Below are positions 1 through 10,634 of a DNA stretch of 64,000 nucleotides, piece after piece. Source of the DNA: Dichotomocladium elegans (Eukaryota; Mucoromycota; Mucoromycetes; Mucorales; Lichtheimiaceae); the NCBI GenBank assembly GCA_025716815.1, contig JAIXMN010000007.1:79501-143500 (forward strand), read 5' to 3'. The notes below the pieces were generated by a model. The model was not told where the DNA came from, ran no database searches, and was given only the letters and a program-made list of their open reading frames with translations. A program made the translations under genes and the position numbers. Within the stretch, counting starts at the first letter, position 1. Every line of letters starts with the position of its first letter.

Positions 1-672
1 GCTTTACCCTCGTCCTTATCGTTCACTGTCAATGGTCCAGCATACAACTATTTTGTGGATGGTATATATGTATCCTAATTATATTATCCACTTGAAGTCC
101 ATCCACCACCCAGAGATGATAAAGCGCGTGGCATATGATGAAAGCCGTGACGAATACTTCTTAATGTAATTGCTTACCAAGGCCAACGAAAGGAGCTGAG
201 AGAGCATTTGTGGCACCGCAATCTCGTTTCGGCAGGCCGGCGAGACTGTGGAAGAAGAACGGTGTCAGCGGCATCATGATTGCAGATGTGCTTCTGCACA
301 ACCTGATAATGTAAGGTCAGAGGGATGATATGCATTGGCGGGGATAATTGCAGCCAGATCCGTGGAGATGCGACGCGCATATACAATTGAACCACGAAAC
401 CTTGTCGAGCACATCGGGACGAAGTTCGAGGAGACGGTGTTCGTTTGCTTAGTTCCATTAGAAACAAAATCATGCATAGTCGACATTGCACAAAGCATTT
501 TCCATGAATCAATAGGGAGGCATCATATCGGATGTTTCAGAACCCCAAGACAAGACTCCAATATTCGTATGTTAAGATATGTGCTGCTTTCACCCGAATG
601 ACTATCTTTATCCCTCCGGAATACGCATAGCAAACGGCCTGGGGATTTTATTCCCGTTGCAACATATTCTGA
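1..672. other. Region without a supported gene
   Basis: Several overlapping frames of 60-110 codons are open here on both strands, but none shows a recognisable domain, splice pattern or conserved motif. The stretch lies upstream of a broken transposase and may be part of the same decayed element or of older repeat debris. Nothing firmer can be said from the sequence. Confidence 0.4.
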
Positions 673-2040
673 AGTCGCAGGATCACAAAAATAGAAGTCG
701 CGTTTTGCCCAGAAATCTTTATGCGTGATGCCAAAGATGTCGCATGCACGGCGAAAGATGTCGCTCAAAAAAGCTACCCATTTACATTCTGAAATGAGCA
801 ATCTATTTTTTTACAATGGTCAAGGCCATGTCGTTGATGAAGAAATGTGCTCTCTGCAATCCGTTTGTTCTCATACAGAATATCTGCGTAGCATACTGTA
901 CAAAGATAGCTCTGAGCTTACTGCCACGCACATTCCCAAACGAAAGGATACAGACATTCGGATGACAGAAGCGGGGATCAAGCGCAGTTACACAACATGC
1001 ACTGACCGAGACAAGGTCAGATTTTTCGAACGGATGTTGAGAAAGCCTCGAGTGCATCAGGTGCTGCAAAACAGCTACGAATCCATGTTTGTTCAGCTCA
1101 GCGATGGGCATCACAGTACGAAAAGGACCCTGGCAGCATCTTTAAGAAACCTAAAGCGAGGGGCGTCGCTCGCGTATTCTCAACGAATAGCATAAGAGTG
1201 CTATTTTAGAATGCATCGATGAAATCTATCCATTGTTCTAGAGCAACTGATAGATCAACTGCTTCAAAGATTTGAGGGTCTCAAAGTATCCAAAACGACG
1301 CTCCATCGATTTATGAATGCAACTTGTCATTGAAAATGGCTCGGTTTCAGCCTGTAGACAGGAATAGCGATACAAAGGTCCAAGAACGCCTTGACTGGGT
1401 GTGCAGATGGGACATGACCGACATCGACTTTAGAAAAAACTGCGTTTTTCTTGATGAGTCTGGATTCTGTATTAACATGAAGCGCAACATGACATGGTCC
1501 AAGAAAGGGGCTTGTGCAGTAGTTACAGTGCCGAAAACAAGAGCAAAAACAACTACCATCTTGGGAGCAATCCCGGCATCAGGCATCATTAAATGTTGCT
1601 TGAGACTCCCACAACCACCAGCCAAAGAAAAGAAAAAGAGTGGGACAGTCTATAGCTGCAAGCAAAGGAACTGTAACTGGACACTACCTCAGCTTTCTTA
1701 AGGCTACCATGGATGAAATGGATAAGTATGAACATATGAAGGGCCACTATTTGGTAATGGATAAATCACCCATTCATAAAGCCGAGGATATCAATGCGCC
1801 TATCTTCCATCCTATTCGCCTGAACTCAATCCGATTGAGTAGTTTTGGTCAGTTGCGAAGAGTAAAGTAAAACACAATAGGCTCTTGGAAAGCGAGTACA
1901 GCAACTACAGATGACCGGCGTGCTTCAACAGTAGGGAATAAGATATTTATCCATGATGAGGAATGGCCTTGGATGGGAAGAAATGGATACGACAAGGCAT
2001 TATAATGCAGTGATGGCATTGCTGGAGGATAAACGAAAAG
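673..2040 (+). pseudogene. Broken Tc1/mariner-type (DDE_3) transposase, copy 1
   Basis: This is a relic of a DDE transposase of the type frequent in Mucorales. The N-terminal part is visible around 950-1040, then several frame changes occur before a long intact stretch at 1324-1640. That stretch carries the first catalytic Asp in VFLDESGF and the block WSKKG...PKTRAKTTTILGAI. The second catalytic Asp lies in LVMDKSPIHKAEDI near 1752-1790. The third block survives only in a shifted frame near 1811-1840 as YSPELNPIE, then a TAG stop where family members have Gln, then FWS. At least three frame breaks and the stop make it inactive. The 5' part matches the relic near 43.4 kb, and the 3' part matches the minus-strand relic near 58.4 kb. 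Confidence 0.85.
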
Positions 2041-2075
2041 TTGTTATTGCCCTCTACTCCGGCCTTGATTTTCTA

Positions 2076-2224
2076 TATCCTTAGCCTCTCTTCCATGGGC
2101 TATCCGGTATGAATCTTTATACTGACTTGCTTTTTATACGAATCTAACATCCATGTCCCATGTCCTTTGTAGATTGACCAATCGCACCCTTACTGATAAA
2201 CCATGGAAGAGAGGTTAAAGGATA
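2076..2224. mobile_element. Short inverted-repeat element (MITE-like), 149 bp
   Basis: The ends form an inverted repeat of about 24 bp: 2076-2098 starts TATCCTTAGCCTCTCTTCC, and 2201-2224 is its reverse complement apart from one extra base and one mismatch. The roughly 100 bp between the arms is non-coding. The outer bases are TA on both sides, as expected for a TA target duplication of Tc1/mariner-type elements. It lies directly downstream of a broken transposase of that superfamily, which could have been the source of mobilising enzyme. Non-autonomous element status is inferred from the repeat structure alone. Confidence 0.6.
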
Positions 2225-2729
2225 CCGGACTCCTCGGTGGGGCCGCGATTCGACTGCCTTCGGGCAGAGCCCTTCCTTTTTTTTGCTGTCGTCTGCTTGT
2301 CCCCCGCGCTCACCCGGTGTGATTTGCCGCTGGTCCGCCTTTCGCCGGCTTCGTGCCCGCCATTGTGCCCCTGCCGTTGCTTCTGGGATCCTCCATCGCG
2401 GTTACCGCCGCGTGCACATCTGGATACATCTGGTGTGAGCCAGGAGGTAAGTCAAAGTGTATGGGGTGGGGTAATATTTTCTGTTGACTAGCGAAATCTC
2501 TTTTCCTATTGATACGACAACTTTATACAATTCTATGCGTCATTTTTTGTCTTGTTTACGACATTTGTTTTTGAAAATAAAGTATTCCGTATGGAAACAA
2601 GCAGATCAGAACAGCCACTTCCCCTTTGTTCTACTATTCATCGCCCAAAAAACCCAAACCTAAGAAAAATTTTGTGGACCGCGCGCTTTCTTTCCGTTCT
2701 TCTTCGCCTCCAACAACTCGAACTTTAGT
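2225..2729. promoter_or_regulatory. Upstream region of PSF2
   Basis: About 500 bp with no supported gene. It should hold the PSF2 promoter and 5' UTR. A GC-rich, pyrimidine-rich patch at 2230-2430 is followed by AT-rich sequence at 2490-2600. No clear TATA box was identified, and an open frame at 2237-2491 has no recognisable content. Confidence 0.35.
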
Positions 2730-3582
2730 ATGGCACTTCCACGATCACACCAATCGTCTTTCACACCACGCGAAATCGAATTTATGGCGGGCAATAGTAC
2801 CATCGACATTATTCCAACATTTAAACTAAACAAGCTTAAATTCGTTCAGGTGGGTCAAAGGAGGACTGGGCCAGTCATACATATTAAAAAAAAATTCGCG
2901 AAACAGGGCGTGTTCGGTCCATTCCGACCGCTGTTAAAGACCAAAGTACCACTTTGGCTTGCACTGTTGATGAAGAAGAACAATATGTGCACTATCGTTA
3001 TTCCAGAATGGCTAAGCGTAGGCATGTTTCTTTACCGCCTTTTTGACTCATGTGCCTGGAACTTATTTTGGAAAAAAAAAACGACCCACTAGACAAATTA
3101 AAGGATAACTTGGAACAAGAACAGAACAATGATGAATTCAGCGCACTTCCGTACAACTACATGGAAGTGTCCCATATGCTTCTCGAAACGTAAGAGAAAT
3201 CGGTTAGCGTCTCATTGCACATTGCATAACGATCGTTCGTTTGCTCCTTCCGTAGCGCTTCGAACGACATTCCAAATGCAGAGCAAGTGAGGCGATTGCT
3301 TAAAGACTTACGCGAGACGCGACAAGCGAAGACCAGGATTGGTCTTCAGGCACTAGACGACACTTATCTTCCGGTAAGCAAACGGCGCGGGCTTGTTCGA
3401 AACGGTGGATGGAGGATTTGACATTTATATATATTTATATATATATATATATATATCAATGTGCACAGGCCAACAATATGTCAGTCATGGAGATTAACGA
3501 GATCCGACCATTCTTCTCGCGCGCCTTCAACGAGATGAGGAAACTTCGAGAAGCTGGGTCGAGCGAACAGACAGGCTCATGA
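2730..3582 (+). CDS. PSF2: DNA replication complex GINS subunit PSF2
   Basis: PSF2 is one of four GINS subunits. GINS joins Cdc45 and MCM2-7 to form the replicative helicase in the nucleus. The start MALPRSHQSSFTPREIEFMAG is followed by the family signatures FGPFRP, VPLWLALLMKK and PEWLSV, then ALPYNYMEVSHMLLE, ASNDIPNAEQVRRLLKDL and a C-terminal helix with MEINEIRPFFSRAFNEM. Five exons are needed; the ends of introns 1, 3 and 4 are ordinary GT-AG. Intron 2 (3022-3092) appears to be GC-AG: exon end GTAG, intron start gcatgt, restoring Val-Asp-Lys where human PSF2 has Val-Glu-Lys. With a GT donor three bases upstream the frame is lost. The gene is convergent with TTC7/YPP1, with 80 bp between stop codons. 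Confidence 0.93.
3022..3092 (+). other. GC-AG intron in PSF2
   Basis: The intron begins gcatgt after exon bases GTAG and ends ...cccactag. Only this GC donor keeps the conserved PEWLSV-DK-LK segment in frame. Reading through gives a stop after about 17 codons. Confidence 0.75.
3425..3457. repeat. AT microsatellite inside the last PSF2 intron
   Basis: A run of alternating T and A of about 30 bp lies within the last intron of PSF2, just upstream of the acceptor cacag. Its length is likely to vary between strains. Confidence 0.85.
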
Positions 3583-3662
3583 TTGACGCTATATGATACC
3601 CTTTCACGACAATGTGTTCTGTAATAGATATATGTATATATGAAAATCCCAAAAACGTCCAC

Positions 3663-6600
3663 TCAAATACAGCATGGCAATATCGAAAATGGCTGGATGG
3701 GTTTTGTGTTTTCAAGATCCACAGCGTACATCAAGCACTCCTTCGCGCGCCCTATGCGGTCTGTGTGTCGATAGATATTACCGAGTAGCAGCCTATTGCG
3801 AAGGGCGTGGATGTTAAGAGCGTGTTTAGCATACACTGGTTTGTGCCTTTTTTTTACCATGCCATGGAACAATCCCAGCCATAACCCTTCGTCAAGCTTT
3901 CTAGCAGACCCTCGGCAGTCTCCATATGACCACACTCCATGTGGGTTTTTGCTAGCCATGCTATATTCTCCACGTCGTGCTGGTGGACGCTCAGACCTTT
4001 CTCAAAAGCGGCCATTGCATCCTCCGGCTGATGCAACGCGAGGAAATATTGGCCAAATCTGCTCCATACACGGGAATTGGTCGTCCGATCCGCATTCTCG
4101 GCCTCCTCGATTGCTTTCAATGCCTCGTCAATTCTGCCCAGTTCTAGGAAAGAGGACGCAGAGAGCAGCCACAGATCGGAGAGAATCCGTGCCTGTTGGA
4201 GATGTTGCTGTCGCTGCAGCATGGTGGACCTGCCTGTGTTCTGCACCACCGGCTGCAGGAGCGTACCTATGCTGCTCTGGGAATCATTCCACATACCACC
4301 TAGAGAATTTTTTTGAGGGGGGGTTTCTTCTCCTTCAGCCTCATACAGTGGAACGCATACCTACCTAGGCTAGAATAAACGGATGCGCCATCTACTGGGT
4401 CTGCAGGTGTCAGATCTCGCTTTGAGCGTCTGCTGCTGCTTCTCGAACTGAACAAGTGCAAGCCGTGATGATGTGATCTACGGCTTGAAAACGTGCGTAT
4501 GCTGTCGGTGTCACCCCCACTCTCATCCTTGTTAGACACCGATAAGAGCGCTGGTGCTTCTCCTCGACCCGCTGCGTTCAAGGTCGACGTAGATCGCCCC
4601 CTTGAAGCCATATCTGTAGCAGTCGTGGCCAACCCTGCCTTGGTCCGCATGTCGTCGTGCGATCGCGATGCAGAAATATGTAGCTCGCTTAGATGTGGAG
4701 TTAGCAGATGCCCAGTTTGGTTCTGAGCGCTACTGCTACTAACAGAAAGACCACGACGGCGACGTTCTTCAGTGGTCGATAATTGAGTATCGCTGCTATT
4801 CAGGTTATTAAGAGACCCGGAAACAATCATGCCATGTTGATAGATCGATCGCTTATTGGCGTCTTCCAGAACAATACTGCCTTCGCGTCCACGGTTTGTT
4901 GGGGAAAGATCTAAGGAAGCCAATTTGCCATACTCACTAAAGAGCTCTTCCTGAGCTTCAAGCGCCGCCTCAGGTCCGTACAGTCGACCGAGGAGAACCG
5001 ACCGAGTGATTTGCAAGGAGATTCGTTGCTTTGCGTCCTCCAGCGTTAAAGCTTCACCGGCAAGCTGACATTCATCAAGGCCTAATTCGCATGTCTTCAA
5101 AGCGCGACGAAGATCGTTCTGACTAGGACAGGACAGGAGAAGCGCAAGAAGATGCCACGAGGGAATATAGTCCGGATTGGTTTGGAGTGCACGTGAGATC
5201 GTCTGAATAGCATTCTGGATATCACGCATCTCAGCATACTGTAAAGCAAGATGGTACTGGGTTTCCCAACTGTGCGGGTCAAGATCGGCCGACTCACAAA
5301 ATGCGTCTAGTGCCCTTTCATGGTATGTTGCACGAAGGGTAGAATCCCGCGCTATGAATTCCACGCGTTGAATGGATAAAGTATCTGCAAGGTTCACCCG
5401 TTTCCTTCTACTCACTTTGACGAGCCAGAAGCCCATAGGCCACACCTGTCGCACGAAACACTTGCGCTTCTATTTGCGGCCCGTCGCTTGTAAGACCCAT
5501 TGTCTGAGACTTGATTTTCTTTCGTGCCATCTCTGCTACTTCCACAGCCGCAGGACCATCACCAAGATATACGCCGTAGAGTTTGACAGCCGCAAGCAAA
5601 ACATGAACCATTTCAAAGAGAGGTTCCTTTTCGACGGAGCCGTAAGATGTAAATGAGGATCGCCTATTTGCCGCGTGACATTTTGTGACAAGGTGCTCCA
5701 GCATATTGCCTTCAACATGCGGAATCGGCCGACTCTTCCCGTCAATGGGATCATCGACAAGTGCTTCGCCTGTTACCTTCGCGTCCTGCCATTCTTTCGA
5801 GCTCAGACCTACGAGGTGGAGATACGAATGAAGCGCATGTTTTGCCTCGACAAAGTCACCTAACCGCATGAGTGCATGGAACAGGTGGCGTAGGATGGTT
5901 GGTGAGTTAAATGTTTTCTGTGAAGCGCGATGAAGAACCTGCCCACGCAAAGAATCAGTTCAGCACACTCCACGCATCCAAGTACTTAATGCCATCCTGG
6001 CTAACTTCACCTCGATGTAGCCTCGGATATTCTGCGGGGTTGCATCCAGAAGCTGCATATCTCTGGAAAGCTGGTTGACAAAGTCAATCACCGAATGGTT
6101 CGTCTCCTCCATGACTGAGAAATGCGCGTCAGAATAGAGCATCTTTTCGTAGAGGGTATATAGATTCATAATCTCAGACGCAAAGGACTGTTGTATGTTC
6201 TGATTTTCTCTAAACCGGGCCCAACTTGATAAGTTCACTCTATATTGCCGAATGTATCCTTCCTTCCGCTCGTTCGACCTCAAAGAGCTTACCCGCAAAC
6301 GCCAACGTATTTACCTTCGACATAAAGGGCAGACAAAAATCTTGTAGCATGTCGAAGAATATTCATGCGTTTGTGAATCCGCCAATCGATGGGCTGCGCA
6401 ACAGTGACCGTTTGATAGGCCCTCACAAACTCCAGCGCTAGATCTTCTTGCACTGCCGCTGATCTGGTGGGTTACACACGCACACAGAGAGAGGAGGGGT
6501 GATGAGCACGCATCACGCATGACAACAAAAAGAAACTACTTGCCGTGACAGCAACGTTAACATGACTGCTCGATAGAGCGCCTCCTCCGCCCAATGGATA

Positions 6601-7426
6601 AACATTGCCTCGTTCTTGACGTCCGAGGGTTCATTCAAAAGAGCCACGATTCCGCGGAAACTCTGAACGGCAACATCGACGTTCCCAGACCGTTCATAGC
6701 AGATGGCTGGGAATTAAATTGAGTCAGTTTTTCGGCATGGATTAGTGGAGAGGGAGGAAAGGGAAGATCCTGCCTTTGATGGCACGCGCCTGCAGAAAGA
6801 GGCAAAGGCCGTATCCAGCTGAAACGTCATCCTTCTTAAACTCAATGGTCTGTATGACACTCAGAGCTTTCGTGAGGTCTCCGCATTCGTAATAGCATCG
6901 TGCAATAACAATCTTCGCAAACTGGGGGTCAGAAGAGAGACCGTATGTGTTGTGAGTAGAAACAGAAAACGATGATGATCGATCAGAGTCCAGCAACATA
7001 CATACTTCTTTGTCAGACTTGTCTGTCGTATCTGAAGCCGATTGGAGCGCCGCCTCCAACTGGTGCAATAAGGGTTCGACCTGATGGGGGTCAAGGCGCG
7101 AATGCCAGCTCAAGGGACCGTGTTCGTCGGTCGAGGGCTCTTTGGATCCTTCAGTCCATTGCGAAAGGGTTGCTTCAGCAATGATCGTCTGTTCAAGAAC
7201 TTTCCAGTTCGGAAGTGCTTCCCGTTAGATCATAGCAATGACGACGACGATGCCCTCGCCGTCAACCAACAAGGATAATAGTGTCGTATATGCTCTCGTT
7301 TTTACCTAGACCGTTGCTATTGTACTTTCGATAGCGCCTTGCCAGTTCGGGAATGGCCTGCCAGTGACCTTTGCAACGGGCAATCTCGATGTCTCTGGCA
7401 ATCTGGGCAAGCTTGGTGGTTGTCAT
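3663..7426 (-). CDS. YPP1: TTC7/Ypp1 family TPR protein (PI4-kinase complex scaffold)
   Basis: Ypp1/TTC7 binds Efr3 and the PI4-kinase Stt4/PI4KIIIalpha and holds the kinase at the plasma membrane, where it makes PI4P. The N-terminus MTTTKLAQIARDIEIARCKG, followed by HWQAIPELARRYRK, matches the start of vertebrate TTC7. The middle and C-terminal parts are TPR helices, for example DPHSWETQYHLALQYAEMRD and NPDYIPSWHLLALLLS. A Ser-rich disordered segment separates TPR blocks (about 4400-4850). The C-terminus ENTKPIQPFSILPCCI parallels the TTC7 ending PVLPFSIIPREL, which fixes the stop. Several introns break the gene; the last one, about 3838-3890, is read as a gttatg...accag intron. The product should be about 1000 residues or a little more. 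The TTC7 assignment is firm; exact exon borders are not. Confidence 0.88.
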
Positions 7427-7614
7427 TGGGAGCTCGGAGGTAAGAGAAAAAAAAGTGGTATAAAATAAAAAAATAAGAGCACGAGCGCACTTGCAAACAA
7501 AGGAGAGAGTGAACGAGGTTCCTAGGACACGTCAGAAAATAGAAAGCTCACCGACAAAACAGTAAGGAGGAAGTTCATTTATTGGGTGAGGGGAAGGCCC
7601 TTCAGGCTTTTCTT

Positions 7615-10427
7615 CTATTCTTCCACGTAGTTTGCTGGGAATATACCGCTTCGACCATCCAATGTACCTAATGATTGTCGTGTGTTATATATAAAACTTT
7701 CAGTCTACGAACCTTTATGAGGTCTTACCTTCCCACCAGCCGCTGTCGTCCTTCTTGGTAACTAAGATTCGGTCGCCTTCACGAATATTCAGCTCGTCTG
7801 CGTTCACAGCCTGAAAGTCGTAAAGAGCAACCACAAAAGTGGCAGGTGAAGAAGGAGGAGTACTCTGCTCCGTACGATCCACATGCAAATCATCCTGCTG
7901 CTGTGGTTGAGGTAATGATACATGTAACTCGTGCTTTGGTTCCTCTTCTTTCGTTTTCGAGTGGTTATGCTCATTCTCTCGTTCCGAAACGGATGCTGGG
8001 CTGGGACTCTTCTGCTCAAATGTGATGTAGTTGGCTGGGACATAGCCTATTTCGGAGCCTCGAGACACTCTAAGCCAGCCATTCTCGCCATCATCTGAAG
8101 CGGGATAGTATCATTTATCTTAGAATCGCATAAACGCATGGATACATGACTTAACAACACACACACACCTTCCGATCCAACAATCTTGAGAACTTCGTTT
8201 TCATGGATAGTGAGTTCGTCAGATGACTGGGCGGTATAATCATAGAGCGCACGCACGGCAAGCGTGGTTTCGACTGGGACAGTTTTAGCTTCATTTAGGG
8301 TGGAGGAAGTTGTCGGGCTTGTAGACATGTTGGTGACATTAGAGGTGCGGGGCGTAGCGGATGGGCTTGGTTGAGGCGCGGGTGCTGGATGGTGTCTGTT
8401 GATTTTCCCTTTAACTCGAGTACAATTTGGAGCAACCTTCATTTCGCATTTTGCATGACAGTTCAGACCACAAGCTATACATACAGCAAAAGTTGAAGAG
8501 GAATATACAGTTAGATACAGCTGTCGACGCATTTACTCTTCACCCATGCTTTATCATATTATCTGCTTTACCTTTACAGGTCATGCCTTGCTTCGAGAGA
8601 CCCCATATGGTGCTTCCACAATAGTCACAAGTTGTAGGAATTGTAAAAGACGATGCTTTGAAATCGTGGCTCTGTAGACTTAACCCAGAGTCGCCAATGC
8701 TTTGAATGATCAGGTCCAATTCACTCTTGACACGAGCTTTCTGAGTCGATAATAAAGTGGTGCTTCGTGATACTTCCACAAGGCGCTTGGCTCCCAATGA
8801 GAAGATGCATTCATTCCATTTTCTCTTCCCTTTACCTCGTGCAGCATATCATATTTTCCCGAGCCTTTGTTTGTCACTTCCTTTAATTCCGTCTCCAGAT
8901 CTTTCATGATAGTGGAGTTGCGTGATAACTCATCACCTAACTGATCCAGCAGGCGACGGTCTTTGATCAACTTGTTGTTCAGAAATATGACTGAAGGTTC
9001 ATCAATCACCAAGGTATCATCAGTATCTACCACTGTTGTAGCAGCATTTGATCCTCCATTCCACGGCAGGAATGTGAAGTAGGTTATCGTGCCGGAATTT
9101 CGGTGCGCGATATCAGGCTCTATGCTCGTCTGGAACATGTTTGCATCGGCTTTGGCATCGATCTGGTCGACAGGTAGGAGTGCCTCGGCATAATAATTTT
9201 TGACCGTTGCCATGGTGCTGCTTGTCTTTTCAATATAGCTCCGGTATATTTGCTGGAGAGCCAGCACGCGTGTTTCGTCCAGGTCTTGGAGTTGCTAAGT
9301 TACCAAGTTATGACGTGTCAAACGTTTTGCATTTTCGGGTAGACTCACATCGGCCAAGATGGGAAGATCCTCTTCAAAGTATTTTTCCTTCTCAGCGTTT
9401 GCAACTTCAAGCGCAAGCAGATACGTATTCTACGTGCATATGACCAGCATCGTCGCCACCCCACCCCAGTATAATGAGATATATACATCACGGAATCTTA
9501 CCCCCCGCCGCCCTTCTTTCAAAATACCTTTTTGTTATTGCATTCAATGATGGCATTCTCCAGTTGTTTTTGTTGCTAAAAGATAACCCGTGGTAATCAG
9601 GATCCGTTTCCACGTGAGCAAAGTAAACCATACCTTTTCCGGATCGCCGGATCCTTTTGCCAGCTTATTATGGATATTTTGAACCTCCATGCAACTGTCA
9701 TCATAGAGGGATTTGGCCTTATCCTTCTCCATATACGTTTTGTCACGTTCCGTCTTAAGCTTTTGATAAAAGGCCATGTGCTTCACCAGAATACATCCCC
9801 CCACGCAGTCAGAGGGGAAAAAATACTTTATCAATATTCCCGGTAAAAGAAGCCGTAAATGCTGGGGGGGTTTGCTACCTTTTTTCGTGCTTCCTCTTTC
9901 CGCATAATGGTGCCTTTCAGCGATTCTATCATAGCGCCATTCAGATTGTCTGCAAGCTGGAAATGGCATTTTGCCACCATGCCAGTTTGGTCCACAATGC
10001 TGACCCATGCTGCATTGCATGTACTATGATATGCACGAGAAGGGAGATGTGAGCCCCATGTCTGTTGCGAATGCTGTAACGGAGAGGGGGTCGGTCCAGA
10101 TATACCTTGCGGCGGTGTATTCCCATTCACTTTCGCCCGTACTACTGGGTTTGGTTTGCTGGTACTTTTTCGCCAAGCTTTCCAGCTTTTGTGCGTATTC
10201 TCGTTCTACTTGGGCGCGATCCTTGACATAGTTTCGAAACCGATGGAGTTGTTGAATGCCATCGTTAACGTAGTCTAGAATGGCAGGTATCTGATTCTAG
10301 ACGGAGAAAGGGCCCGAGTAAGATAAAATGCCGGAGAATGCATAAATGAACTCTTTTGTTCGCCCCCCGGTTGCTCAATGGCGGTCATTACTGTGAATTT
10401 TACCCTTAGTTCAATTCCGAAGCTCAT
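7615..10427 (-). CDS. BZZ1: Bzz1-like F-BAR / C1 / double SH3 protein
   Basis: Bzz1 binds curved plasma membrane at endocytic sites and activates the WASP (Las17)-Arp2/3 actin pathway. Exon 1 encodes MSFGIELR, and after a GT-AG intron the F-BAR domain continues QIPAILDYVNDGIQQLHRF with RAQVEREYAQKLESLAKKY. Long helical segments follow to about 8800. A C1-type zinc module comes next, with HDFKASSF, CDYC, CKAC, NCHAKC and a last Cys in APNC. Pro/Ser/Thr-rich sequence leads to SH3-1 (ALYDYTAQSSDELTIHENE ... GWLRV ... GYVPANYI). An acidic linker leads to SH3-2 (ALYDFQAVNADELNI ... SGWWEG), which is completed by the last exon GTLDGRSGIFPANYVEE before the stop. Domain order is exactly that of fungal Bzz1. 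The product is roughly 700 residues. It lies 189 bp upstream of TTC7/YPP1 on the same strand. Confidence 0.92.
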
Positions 10428-10634
10428 GTAAAGTCAATTTCTGAAAGTCGTTCTCTCACTTTTGGAAATAAAGAGATGGAAGGAAAACCGCTTCGGTCTT
10501 GGCATGGAGACCGCACGAAGAAATAAATTTTTGTTTCATTCAACTCTATTTTAGTCTGCCACAAATAACAGCAATTTATTAAAATGAGTACTGGTAATAT
10601 TACTATGTACAGAAGCCCGGTTTGTCTAGTTTGA

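Noticed and set aside
3796..4368. 190-codon plus-strand frame opposite TTC7/YPP1
   Set aside because: It is the complementary shadow of clear TPR-coding exons on the minus strand.
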